From Variovorax ginsengisoli (GTDB lineage Bacteria; Pseudomonadota; Gammaproteobacteria; Burkholderiales; Burkholderiaceae_C): 37,075 nucleotides of DNA. Location: assembly GCF_030486595.1 (NCBI RefSeq), contig NZ_JAUJZH010000048.1:1-37075 (forward strand), given 5' to 3'. Under the pieces are notes generated by a model that worked only from the letters and a program-made list of their open reading frames with translations, was not told where the DNA came from and made no database searches. Below, in pieces: positions 16,391-24,896 of this stretch. Position 1 is the stretch's first letter; the number at the start of each line of letters is the position of its first letter. Position numbers and translations under genes: made by a program.

Positions 16391-16779
16391 CAATGCGCGT
16401 AGATGGCGTTGTAGATGGTTTCGTGGGACACGTGGCGCTCGGGCTCGTTGGGGAACACACGCTTCAGGGTACCCGCGATCTGCTGGGGCGACCAGCGCCA
16501 GTCCAGCAGGGTCAGCACCACGCGCCAGCCCACTCCTTGCATGTCGAGCTTGCGCGTCGGCCGTGCCGCTTGACGCCGCCCCTGGCTGCAGGCCTGCGCC
16601 GAGTGCGAAGCGTAGGGCAATTCGGCCAGCGTGTTGCGCTCGAACTCCCGGCTGATGGTGGACGCCGAGCGCCCGAGCATGCGGGCCATGGCCCGCATGC
16701 TCGAACCCTGCTGAAGCATGCTTGCCAGCGTCATTCGGTCCTCGGGTTGAAGCTGCTGGTACCTTGTTCGTTCATTCAT
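16375..16779 (-). pseudogene. IS30-family transposase, N-terminal fragment
   Basis: The frame has 134 codons from ATG 16779 (AAGGTG upstream) and opens NERTRYQQLQPEDRMTLASM. It has an N-terminal HTH (SMRAMARMLGRSASTISREF) and then WSPQQIAGTLKRVFP and VSHETIYNAIYAH, all characteristic of IS30 transposases. Full-length family members have over 300 residues. Here the frame stops right after IYAH, where the sequence joins the Tn3 transposase remnant. The integrase-like catalytic core is lost. GAGGTGTTGCACTTCAGAGT at about 16799-16818 may be the outer IS end, judged only by its resemblance to IS30-type ends. Confidence 0.85.
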
Positions 16780-17003
16780 GTGCACACCTTATGCGATGAG
16801 GTGTTGCACTTCAGAGTTGAGGCCGCCAAGCTATTTACGGAAGGCCTCCTCCAGACAAGGCTCATGCGACGCGTGATTTTTCAATTCGAGCTCGCTCTTT
16901 TTTGACGTCAAGCATCCAGCGAAGATCGCGGCGATGTAGCCGATGCGTGACGTTTGGCCAATGCCGGACGTCAGGTTGCGCCGGGTATCACCGGGACAGG
17001 CCA

Positions 17004-18011
17004 TTAGACATTCCCATAGTGCGAGCGCCGGTAGAACTTGCGAAACTCGGCATAGCTGATCGGTTCGTAGCGTGCCGGGTTGTGTTCGCCGCGGCATGTC
17101 GGCAGGCACTCCATGACGAAGTCGTAGCTGCAATCCATGAAGAACGGGATGGCGTAGCGTTCGACGCCCGAGCGGTTCAAGACCTTGTGCGGCGTCGCCA
17201 GGAAGCGGTCATTGGTATAGCGGCGCAACAGGTCGCCGCCATTCACCAGGAAGCTGCCGGCCATGGCCGGGGCATCGATCCAGCGCCCGTTCGGCAAGCG
17301 GATGGACAGTCCGGGCACTTCGTTGTCCGGCAGCAAGGTCATGAAGCTCATGTCGGCATGCGGCGCGAGGCTGAACTCGTTGTCCTCCAGCGCGCCGGTC
17401 TGCGGATAGTGCGACATGCGGAAGGTGAACATCGGGTCTTCGAATCCGCGCATCAGGAACCCGGGCTCCACGCCGAGCGCGACGGCGTACACCGGCACCA
17501 ATGCCAAGCCGAGCTTCTCGGCGGCGCGGCAATCGGCCAGCACGTCTTCGCGGAATCCCGGCAAGTCGTCGGGCCACTGGTTGAGGCCGCGGAAAGGACG
17601 ACCCGCCAGCACGTCGGGGTGATCCGGTGCAAGGTCACGGCCGATGAAGAATGCCTCGTTGAGATTCGGCCGGTTGTTGGCCTCGAACGCCGAGTGCCGC
17701 GTCGTCGAGCCCTTGAGCGGCTCGTATCCGCGCAAGTTGCTGTCGAGCTTGATCTTCAGCTTCTCGTCGACCGGCTGTGCATGGAAACGCCTGGCGGCTG
17801 CGAAGGTCCGGTCGATCAGCGCCTGTTCAATGCCGTGGTTGACGATGAAATAGAAGCCGACGTTCTCCAGCGCATGCCCCAACTGCTTGCCGAGCGCATG
17901 CAGCGCGCCGGGGTCGCCCCGCAGGTAGGGTCCGAGGTCGAGCACGGGGATCTCCTCCGGCGCGTCGTGCCGGATCGGATTGGGGGTCGGGGCCAGGGTA
18001 TCGGTGAGCAT
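17004..18011 (-). CDS. isopenicillin-N-synthase-like Fe(II)/2-oxoglutarate oxygenase, copy 2
   Basis: The protein has 335 residues from ATG 18011, chosen over ATGs up to 24 bases upstream because GGAAGGAAAC is placed correctly for it. It has a DIOX_N region (PVLDLGPYL, NVGFYFIVNHGI) and then a double-stranded beta-helix core with iron ligands H218 and D220 (APHADMS) and H275 (ATPHKV). ERYAIPFF holds the usual 2-oxoglutarate-binding arginine. Such enzymes hydroxylate or oxidise small molecules with O2. It is a close tandem paralogue of the next gene upstream, with identical ligand positions, and sits last in the transporter operon. The substrate is not evident. Confidence 0.9.
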   Translation of the reverse strand: MLTDTLAPTPNPIRHDAPEEIPVLDLGPYLRGDPGALHALGKQLGHALENVGFYFIVNHGIEQALIDRTFAAARRFHAQPVDEKLKIKLDSNLRGYEPLKGSTTRHSAFEANNRPNLNEAFFIGRDLAPDHPDVLAGRPFRGLNQWPDDLPGFREDVLADCRAAEKLGLALVPVYAVALGVEPGFLMRGFEDPMFTFRMSHYPQTGALEDNEFSLAPHADMSFMTLLPDNEVPGLSIRLPNGRWIDAPAMAGSFLVNGGDLLRRYTNDRFLATPHKVLNRSGVERYAIPFFMDCSYDFVMECLPTCRGEHNPARYEPISYAEFRKFYRRSHYGNV

Positions 18012-18089
18012 GACGTTTCCTTCCATGACTTGCATTGATCGAAGTGGAAAAGACGGTGACTTCTGCAGGCACCCCTGAAGGCCAACCGC

Positions 18090-19115
18090 TCAGGCGGTCG
18101 TCGCGGCCAGGGTCGGTCCGAAGTTCGACGCGCGATAGAAGGCGCGGTAATCGGCGTAGGAAAAGGCTTCGTAGCGAGGCGGGTTGCTTGGACTTTGGCA
18201 GGTCGGCAGGCACTCCATCACGAAGTCGTAGCTGCAATCCATGAAGAACGGGATGGCATAGCGTTCGACGCCCGAGCGGTTGACGACCTTGTGGGGCGTG
18301 GCGAGGAAGCGGTCGTTGGTGTAGCGGCGCAGCATGTCGCCGCCATTGACGAGGATGCTGCCCTTTAGCACGGGCGCATCGATCCAGCGGCCGTTGGGCA
18401 GGCGGATCGACAGCCCCGGCACTTCGTTCTCCGGAAGCAGTGTCATGAAGCTGGTGTCGCTGTGCGGAGCAAGACCGAATTCGTTGTCCTGCAGCACTTC
18501 GGTCTGCGGATAGTGCGACATGCGGAAGGTGAACGATGGCTCCTTGAACCCGCGCAGGAAGAAATCCACTTCGAGTTCGAGCGCATGGGCGTACAGCGGC
18601 AACAGCGAGACGCCGACGGCCTGCGCGGCAGCGGTGTAGGCCAGCACGTCCTCGCGGAAACCGGCCAGGTCGGACGGCCACTGGTTGTGGCCACGGAATG
18701 GCTTGCCGGCCAGCACGTCAGGGTGGTCGTCGACCAACTCCGGGCCGAAGAAAATCGCCTCGTTGACGTTCGGCAGGTTGTTCGCATTGACGGCCGAGTG
18801 ACGCGTGACCGCGCCCTTCATCGGCTGGTAGCCGCGAATGTGCTCGTTGAGCTTGAGCGCCAGCTTCTCTTCCAGCGGCAGGTCGTGGAATCGCCTGGCC
18901 GCGGCGAAGGTGCGATCGATCAAGGCCTGGTCCAAGCCGTGGTTGACGATGAAATAGAAGCCGACATTCTCCAGCGCGTAGCGCAGTTCGGTGCCGAGCT
19001 TCTCCATCGCGCCGGCCTCGCCCAGCAGGTAGGGTCCGAGGTCGAACACGGGTATTTCTTCGGGCGCGTCGGGCCGAATGATGTTGAGGTTGGGAGCGAG
19101 ATTTCGTTCGATCAT
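18090..19115 (-). CDS. isopenicillin-N-synthase-like Fe(II)/2-oxoglutarate oxygenase, copy 1
   Basis: The protein has 341 residues from ATG 19115; the longer open frame to 19283 would overlap the transporter gene and is Arg-rich. The ribosome-binding site is weak. The domains are the same as in the neighbour: PVFDLGPYLLG and NVGFYFIVNHGL at the N-terminus, H218 and D220 in APHSDTS, H275 in ATPHKV, ERYAIPFF. Both copies share long identical blocks (PGLSIRLPNGRWIDAP, FFMDCSYDFVMECLPTC), so they arose by duplication, yet differ in substrate-side loops (residues 150-190), suggesting two related substrates or two successive oxidations. It lies 61 bp after the Liv fusion gene. Confidence 0.9.
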   Translation of the reverse strand: MIERNLAPNLNIIRPDAPEEIPVFDLGPYLLGEAGAMEKLGTELRYALENVGFYFIVNHGLDQALIDRTFAAARRFHDLPLEEKLALKLNEHIRGYQPMKGAVTRHSAVNANNLPNVNEAIFFGPELVDDHPDVLAGKPFRGHNQWPSDLAGFREDVLAYTAAAQAVGVSLLPLYAHALELEVDFFLRGFKEPSFTFRMSHYPQTEVLQDNEFGLAPHSDTSFMTLLPENEVPGLSIRLPNGRWIDAPVLKGSILVNGGDMLRRYTNDRFLATPHKVVNRSGVERYAIPFFMDCSYDFVMECLPTCQSPSNPPRYEAFSYADYRAFYRASNFGPTLAATTA

Positions 19116-19176
19116 CGGGGGTGCCTGGGTGTGCGGTTGAATGAAATGGAATGAGCTGAGAGGGGTGGATGCGTAA

Positions 19177-21747
19177 CTAGGCCGCCTTCGCGATGACAGG
19201 CGGCACGGGCTCGTCCTGTACGCCGAGATAGGTCCGGGCCAGCGCGTCGTCCTGCGCAATTTCGGCCGCGGTGCCCTGCGCAACGATCCGGCCGCCCTCG
19301 ATCACGTAGGCCCGGTCGGCCAACGCCAATGCGAGGCTGGCCATCTGGTCGACCAGCAGCACGGTCATGCCTTCCTCGCGCAGCGCATCCAGCGCCGCGA
19401 AGAGCTCGGCGATGAGCTTTGGCGCCAGGCCCAGGGAAGGCTCGTCCAGCAGGAGTATTCGCGGCCGCGACATCAGCCCGCGCGCAATGGCCAGCATCTG
19501 CTGCTCGCCGCCCGACAGCAGGCCGGCACGCTGGTGCTGGCGTTCGCGCAGGCGCGGGAACCGGTGGAACATCTCCTCGACGCGCGGCTCGCGCTCATCG
19601 GGTTGCGTGAACGCGCCCAGGCGGATGTTCTCGCGGACACTGAGTTCGGGAAACACCTGCCGCCCCTCCGGCACCAGCACCAGGCCCCGGCGCACGACCA
19701 GTTCGGCCGCGAGTTGCGAGAGTTCGGTGCCCTCCAGGTGGATGCCTCCCTGCACCGGGCGATGAAGCCCCGAGAGTGCGCGCATCAAGGTCGACTTGCC
19801 GGCGCCGTTGGCGCCGAGCAGTGCGACCACTTCGCCCTTTTGTACCTGGAGATCGACGCCGTGCAAGACCGGCTCGGCACCGTAGCTCGCCACGAGCGCG
19901 CCCACGCCGAGCATTTCGCGCGGCGGGTCTGCTTTCGCCCTGGCATTGCCGCGCGAAGCGCCGGCTGTCGTGTCCAATGATTCGCCCAGGTAGGCCTGCT
20001 TGACGCGCGGATCGGCCTGCACGGCGGCCGGTGTGCCGGCGGCCAGGTACAGTCCGGCGTCGAGCACGACGATCTGGTTCGAGATGCTCATCACCAGCGT
20101 CATGTCGTGTTCCACCACCAGGACACCGATGCCCGCCGCTGCGATTCGCTGCAGCAGGCTGGCTAGGTTGTCCTTGTCCTCACGCGACAGTCCCGCACCG
20201 GGCTCATCGAGCAACAGCATTTCGGGGTCGGTGGCCAGCGCTCTCGCGATCTCGACCAGGCGCTTGTCGACGTGCGCAAGATCGCCCGCGAGCTTGGCGC
20301 CGTCGCCCCGATACCCGCAGAACGCCAACAGGCCGCGCGCCCGCGCTCGCAACGCCGGCGCGCGATAGCCTGCCGCGCCGAACAGCGGGCCCAGGCGTCC
20401 CCGCGCCAACCCGAGCGCGACGTTGCTTTCCACATCGAGGCTGCCGAAGAGCTGGGAGGTCTGGTAGGTACGCGCCACGCCGCGGCGCGAAATCGCATGC
20501 GAGGGCAGGGCGGCCAGGCGCTCGCCGCCCAGCGTGAACGAGCCGCCGGTGGGCACGTAGTACCCGCTTAGCATGTTCAAGGCCGTGGTCTTGCCCGCAC
20601 CGTTCGGGCCGATCAGGCTGGTGATCCGCCCCGCGGCCGCATCGAAACTCAGGTCGCTCACCGCGCGAACGCCCCCGAACTGCATCGACAGGCGCTGCGC
20701 CGCCAGCGGTCGCCGCTCGCGCGGCGCCCATGGGAGTCCGGCGCCGCCATCCGCCTGCGCGCTCGATGATCCGCTGGCCGGGCCGCCCGACAGCCGCTGC
20801 TTCAGCGTGGCCCAAAGTCCCAGCGCGCCGGCCGGAGCGACCCACAAGGCCAGCAGAAGCAGCACCCCGAAGAACAGCAGGCGATACTCTTCCATGCTCG
20901 ACAGCAGCTCGGGCAGCAGCGCCACGATCAGTGCACCGAGCAGCGGCCCGCCGACAGCGCCCGCGCCGCCCAGGATCACCACCAGCACGAACAGGATCGA
21001 CTGCCCGAAGCCGAAGGCGCTCGGTGCGACAAACCCCGACAGCGGTGCGAACAGACCACCCGCGAGCCCGGCCGCAACGGCTGAGATGGAAAAAGCGACG
21101 GTCTTCACCACCAGCGGATTGATGCCCACCGATTCGGCGGCCGTCTCGCTGTCCCTGACAGCGCGCATCGCGGCACCCCACGTGCCGCGCGACAGCCATG
21201 CGAACAGCACCAGCGAAACGCCGACGGTCAGCAGGGCGATCGTCGCCATGCTCTGTTCAGTGCCGGCGCCTCCGGGCAGCGTGGGCGCCGGGATGTTCAT
21301 GATGCCGTTGTGCCCGCCGGTGAGACCCCGCAACTCGATCACGCCGTGCTCGATGATGAAGCCGAAGGCAACCGTGATCATTGCCAGGTAAGGCCCCTTG
21401 ACGCGCAGCGCCGGCAGTGCGAGCACGACCCCCATGACACCGGCCAGCGCCGCAGCCACGGGCCACGCCTCCCAGAAACTCCAGCCGGCCTTCGAAGTGA
21501 GGATGCCCACCGTGTAGGCGCCGATGGCATAGAAACCGACATGCCCGAAAGAGACCTGCCCCGTGAGCCCCTGCAGCACGTTGAGGCCGATGCCGACGAT
21601 GGCGAACAGCGCCACGTTGGCCAGCACGAACACATAGTAGGAATTGACGATGTTGACCGCGACCAGCCCCGCACCCAGCAGCAGTGCGACGGCGGCGATC
21701 TGCCCGGCGGACCCGAGGCCGAGAATTGCTTTCGGGGATGCGCTCAT
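19177..21747 (-). CDS. LivM-LivG-LivF triple-fusion ABC importer subunit
   Basis: The protein has 856 residues combining three normally separate proteins. Residues 1 to about 330 form a LivM-type permease (many membrane helices, GLTGQVSFGHVGFYAIGAY, RAVRDSETAAESVGIN). About 345-600 is a LivG ATPase with Walker A GPNGAGKT (380-387) and MLLLDEPGAGLS. About 615-845 is a LivF ATPase with Walker A GANGAGKS (645-652), signature LSGGEQQ and LLLDEPSLGLAP. It would import an amino-acid-like or other small substrate with LivH and the binding protein. The LivG half has LAHVD (490-494) where the ABC signature is expected, with no glycine. The ATG overlaps the LivH stop (ATGA). No stop or internal ribosome-binding site splits it. 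Confidence 0.93.
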   Translation of the reverse strand: MSASPKAILGLGSAGQIAAVALLLGAGLVAVNIVNSYYVFVLANVALFAIVGIGLNVLQGLTGQVSFGHVGFYAIGAYTVGILTSKAGWSFWEAWPVAAALAGVMGVVLALPALRVKGPYLAMITVAFGFIIEHGVIELRGLTGGHNGIMNIPAPTLPGGAGTEQSMATIALLTVGVSLVLFAWLSRGTWGAAMRAVRDSETAAESVGINPLVVKTVAFSISAVAAGLAGGLFAPLSGFVAPSAFGFGQSILFVLVVILGGAGAVGGPLLGALIVALLPELLSSMEEYRLLFFGVLLLLALWVAPAGALGLWATLKQRLSGGPASGSSSAQADGGAGLPWAPRERRPLAAQRLSMQFGGVRAVSDLSFDAAAGRITSLIGPNGAGKTTALNMLSGYYVPTGGSFTLGGERLAALPSHAISRRGVARTYQTSQLFGSLDVESNVALGLARGRLGPLFGAAGYRAPALRARARGLLAFCGYRGDGAKLAGDLAHVDKRLVEIARALATDPEMLLLDEPGAGLSREDKDNLASLLQRIAAAGIGVLVVEHDMTLVMSISNQIVVLDAGLYLAAGTPAAVQADPRVKQAYLGESLDTTAGASRGNARAKADPPREMLGVGALVASYGAEPVLHGVDLQVQKGEVVALLGANGAGKSTLMRALSGLHRPVQGGIHLEGTELSQLAAELVVRRGLVLVPEGRQVFPELSVRENIRLGAFTQPDEREPRVEEMFHRFPRLRERQHQRAGLLSGGEQQMLAIARGLMSRPRILLLDEPSLGLAPKLIAELFAALDALREEGMTVLLVDQMASLALALADRAYVIEGGRIVAQGTAAEIAQDDALARTYLGVQDEPVPPVIAKAA

Positions 21748-22625
21748 ACTTTTCTCACCTCGGCGCGGCCGAAGAGTCCGTCAGGGCGAATCGCGAGCAC
21801 CACGATCACGAGCGAGAAGCTGACGATCTGTGTGTAGCTCGAACCCAGCGTGGAAGTGATGAAGGACTCGACGATGCCGAAGATCAGTCCCGCGAACACC
21901 ATCCCCCAGGGGTTGCCGATGCCTCCGAGAATCGCCACCGCGAAGGCCTTGAGCCCGAAGACCGTGCCCATGGTCGCCGAGACGTTGAGCAGGGGCGCGA
22001 TCATGACGCCCGCCACGCCCGCCAATACGGCCGACAGCGCATAGGCAAGCCCCGCGGCGCGCCGGATCGGAATGCCGACCAGCCGCGCGGCGTCGCGGTT
22101 CTGGACCACCGCCAGCATCGCGACGCCCCAGCGGGTGCGCCGCGAAAGCGCATCGAGCACAGCGGCCAGCGCAATGCCGACGATCGGGATCAGGACCTGC
22201 AGCGGATAGATGCCGAGCCCGACGCCGCCAAGCGACAGCGGCGTCATCGCCAACGGCGAAGGCAGGCTGCGCGGCTCCTTGCCGAAAGTGAAGAGGACCA
22301 CGTTGTCGACGATGATGCCGAGCGCCACGGTGGCAATTAGCCATCCGTTCGAATTGCGACTCACGAACGGTCGCACCGCGAGGAACTCGACCGCCAGGCC
22401 GTAGGCCGCGCACAGCGCAAGCGCCAACGGCACCGCCACCAGCATGGGCAGGCCCAGTGTCTGCGCGAAGCCGAAGGCGAACACCGCGCCGAGCATCATC
22501 GCGCTGCCCTGCGCGAAATTAACCGTGCCCGAAACGGCATGCGTCACGTAGAACCCGAGCGCCATCAGGCCGTACATGCTGCCGAGCCCGATTCCGCTGA
22601 GCAACGCGGAGATCAGCGTCATCAT
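21744..22625 (-). CDS. LivH-type ABC permease
   Basis: The protein has 293 residues and about eight hydrophobic helices. It has the typical LivH opening (LLSGIGLGSMYGLMALGFYV) and the EAA-like loop region RTRWGVAMLAVVQNRDAARLVGI. It forms the transmembrane channel together with the LivM part of the following fusion protein. Its ATG overlaps the binding protein stop by one base (TGATG) and its stop overlaps the fusion start by four, so all three are translationally coupled. The family is that of branched-chain amino acid, urea and amide importers; substrate specificity lies in the binding protein. Confidence 0.92.
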   Translation of the reverse strand: MMTLISALLSGIGLGSMYGLMALGFYVTHAVSGTVNFAQGSAMMLGAVFAFGFAQTLGLPMLVAVPLALALCAAYGLAVEFLAVRPFVSRNSNGWLIATVALGIIVDNVVLFTFGKEPRSLPSPLAMTPLSLGGVGLGIYPLQVLIPIVGIALAAVLDALSRRTRWGVAMLAVVQNRDAARLVGIPIRRAAGLAYALSAVLAGVAGVMIAPLLNVSATMGTVFGLKAFAVAILGGIGNPWGMVFAGLIFGIVESFITSTLGSSYTQIVSFSLVIVVLAIRPDGLFGRAEVRKV

Positions 22626-23809
22626 CAGTTGTCCATGCCCACGGGCAATACGCGGTTGTCGACGAAGTGGGCCCAGACGTAATCGTCAGCGCTCAATGCG
22701 TCCTGGCTGTTGCCGCCGAAAGGCTGGGTGTAGTTCTTGATGAGGCCTTCGTAGCTGGGGATCTTGTGGAAGCCCTGGCGGATGGCGTCGCCGTTGGTCG
22801 ATCCGGCCTGCGCGATCGCCAGCGCCGTGAGCTGCATCGCGTCGTAGGCGTTGGCGACGCCCGATGCCGGCGTGATGTCCGCCGGTCCCTTGACGCCGGG
22901 GTACTTGGCCATGATCGCCTTCGTCACACGTTCGCCGACCGGCGATTGCTTGCCGAAGAAACTGTAGGTCTGCACGAAGTGCACGTCCTTCGCGTTCGGG
23001 CCGGCGAGCTCGGTGAAGCGACCGCCTGCAATGCCCCAATGCGAGACGACGGGCACCTTCCAGCCCATGCGATCCAGCGACTTCACGATCTGCGCGCCCG
23101 AGCTGGTGGGCGCGGCCATGATGATCGAGTCGGCGCCCGCGTTCTTTAGCCTCGTGAGTTGCGGGACCATGTCGAGGTCAGCGTCCTCGAATTTTTCCGC
23201 GCCGGCGGCGCTGGCGCCCTTTTCGGCGAGCGTGGCCTTCAGGCCTTTCTCGTTCGACTCGCCCCACGGATTGTTGACGAGCATCAGCCCTGGCTTGGTC
23301 GACTTGAAGGTCTTCTGGGCGTATTGCACCAGAGCCTTGTCGACCACTTCATCGACCGCGGAGACCCGGAAGACGTAGTTCGTGGCCGCGCCGTTGTGGG
23401 TGATCGGCGTGCCTGCCGCCCAGGGCACCATGAACGGCACCGCCTCCTTGTTGGCGAGCGGCACGATCGCCATTGCGACCGGCGTGTCGGCGCCGCCGAA
23501 GAGCACCGCAACCTTCTCCTTGTAGATCAGCTCGCGCGCGGCCGTGACGCCCTTGGTCGGGTTGGACTCGTCGTCGCGGCGCACTAGTTCGAGCTTGCGC
23601 CCGCCCAGCAGGCCGCCCTTTGCATTGACTTCGTCGATGGCCGTCTGCAACCCGCGCGTGATCGCCTCGCCGGACAAGGCTGAGGGACCGGAGAGGATCG
23701 CGACGAGGCCGATCTTGATCGGCTCCGCGGCACTTGCCGCACTGGAAAGTGTTGTGAAGGCCAGGGCCCATGCACAGGAATGGGCGGGACGGCGGATCAA
23801 TCGGGACAT
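22625..23809 (-). CDS. Liv-type periplasmic substrate-binding protein
   Basis: The protein has 394 residues from ATG 23809, which directly precedes a signal peptide (SRLIRRPAHSCAWALAFTTL, cleavage near SAASAAEP). The longer frame adds 17 residues ahead of the signal and is less likely; GGAG lies upstream of 23809. It is a Periplasmic_binding_6/LivJ fold: KIGLVAILSGPSALSG, DEVNAKGGLLGGRKLELV and LFGGADTPVAMA in the first lobe, DMVPQLTRLKNAGADSI and a long C-terminal lobe ending VLPVGMDN. These proteins bind amino acids, amides, aromatic acids or urea-like molecules. It is first in the minus-strand operon and divergent from the deacetylase gene. Confidence 0.92.
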   Translation of the reverse strand: MSRLIRRPAHSCAWALAFTTLSSAASAAEPIKIGLVAILSGPSALSGEAITRGLQTAIDEVNAKGGLLGGRKLELVRRDDESNPTKGVTAARELIYKEKVAVLFGGADTPVAMAIVPLANKEAVPFMVPWAAGTPITHNGAATNYVFRVSAVDEVVDKALVQYAQKTFKSTKPGLMLVNNPWGESNEKGLKATLAEKGASAAGAEKFEDADLDMVPQLTRLKNAGADSIIMAAPTSSGAQIVKSLDRMGWKVPVVSHWGIAGGRFTELAGPNAKDVHFVQTYSFFGKQSPVGERVTKAIMAKYPGVKGPADITPASGVANAYDAMQLTALAIAQAGSTNGDAIRQGFHKIPSYEGLIKNYTQPFGGNSQDALSADDYVWAHFVDNRVLPVGMDN

Positions 23810-23860
23810 TTCGGCTCCGGGGACGGTGGTGGTCTCCGGGACACGCAAACTCCATGCCAT

Positions 23861-23915
23861 GTCAACACTTGTTAAACTGTTGCGTCAACCATATCGGCTC
23901 GGGATTGTTGACAAT
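23861..23915. promoter_or_regulatory. three GTCAAC-type sites at 23-bp intervals, incl. a GntR-like palindrome
   Basis: GTCAAC at 23861-23866 and 23884-23889 and its inverse GTTGAC at 23907-23912 start exactly 23 bp apart. The third lies in ATTGT-TG-ACAAT (23904-23915), an inverted repeat of the TTGTNNACAA type used by FCD-class GntR proteins. The cluster lies in the 164-bp divergent control region, and the GntR gene at 24897 is the natural candidate regulator. Confidence 0.55.
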
Positions 23916-23973
23916 AACATGGCTCCTACAGCTCCCGCACCTGGCTGCACCCTCCCAACTGAAAATTTTGACA

Positions 23974-24888
23974 ATGAACGCCCGCTACTTCGGCCCGCTG
24001 CCCGTGCATCGCCGCTTCGACTACCAACCCATCACGCGCCGTGAACGCTACGAGTGGCCGAACAGCGCGCGGGTCGCGGTCTACCTTGGCTTCAATCTCG
24101 AACACTTCGCATTCGGGGAGGGCCTTGGCGCAAGCATCGGTCCGGTCAGCGCGCATCCCGACGTCCTCAATCACTCGTGGCGCGAATACGGCAATCGCGT
24201 CGGCGCTTGGCGATGCTTTGAACTCTTTGAAAGCCTCGGGCTTCCTTCATCGACGCTGCTCAATACCGCCATCTACGATCACTGCCCCGAACTGGTGGCG
24301 GCGTCGGTTGCACGCGGCGACGAACTGGTCGGGCACGGTCACAGCAACTCCGAACGGCAGGGCGACATGGACGAGGCCTCCGAGGCGGCCCTGCTGGCGG
24401 ACTGCCGCGCGCGAATCCTGAAAGAGAGCGGCTGCGCGCCCTCCGGCTGGCTCTCGCCCTGGATCTCCGAAAGTCACCACACGCCCGACCTGCTGGCCGA
24501 GACCGGCTATCGCTACACGCTCAACTGGTGCCACGACGACCAACCCGTCAGGATGGCCACCCGCGGCGGACATGCGCTCTGGTCGATTCCCTATCCGCAA
24601 GAGCTCAACGACATTCCCATGATCGTCGCCAGGCAGATGGACGCCAAGGATTTCGCGCAGATCATCATAGACAACGCCGACGAGATGCTGGAGCAATCGC
24701 GCCGCCAGCCATTGGTGATGGGCCTCGCGCTGCATCCGTATATCGTCGGCCAGCCGTACCGGCTTCGCCACCTGCGACGCGCGCTCGAGCACCTTGCCGG
24801 GATGCGCGACCGCGGCGAAATCTGGTTCACCACACCCGGGGGGATCTGCGCCCACATGGACCTGGTCGCCCCGGCTGTGGCAAGCTGA
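23974..24888 (+). CDS. polysaccharide deacetylase-family protein, PuuE allantoinase-like
   Basis: The protein has 304 residues from ATG 23974; upstream extension is not protein-like and no strong Shine-Dalgarno is visible. It has the NodB-homology TIM-like barrel of the cyclic-amide-hydrolysing branch: an N-terminal NSARVAVYLGFNLEHF segment, HGHSNSERQGD (family metal region), a GWLSPWISESHHTPDLLAETGY stretch in two parts, and PLVMGLALHPYIVGQPYR near the C-terminus. The PuuE/imidase-like branch opens cyclic amides such as allantoin rather than removing acetyl groups from sugars. With a Liv-type importer and two oxygenases next door, it probably opens a ring or cleaves an amide of the imported compound. 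That last step is inference. Confidence 0.82.
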   Translation: MNARYFGPLPVHRRFDYQPITRRERYEWPNSARVAVYLGFNLEHFAFGEGLGASIGPVSAHPDVLNHSWREYGNRVGAWRCFELFESLGLPSSTLLNTAIYDHCPELVAASVARGDELVGHGHSNSERQGDMDEASEAALLADCRARILKESGCAPSGWLSPWISESHHTPDLLAETGYRYTLNWCHDDQPVRMATRGGHALWSIPYPQELNDIPMIVARQMDAKDFAQIIIDNADEMLEQSRRQPLVMGLALHPYIVGQPYRLRHLRRALEHLAGMRDRGEIWFTTPGGICAHMDLVAPAVAS

Positions 24889-24896
24889 CGGACAAC

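Noticed and set aside
16831..17000. Short minus-strand frame with Lys/Glu-rich end between the IS30 remnant and the oxygenase
   Set aside because: No start signal or family; lies across the presumed IS boundary.
23909..23930. TTGACA as a sigma-70 -35 box for the deacetylase gene
   Set aside because: No acceptable -10 hexamer at 16-18 bp; the same bases are better explained as part of the palindrome.
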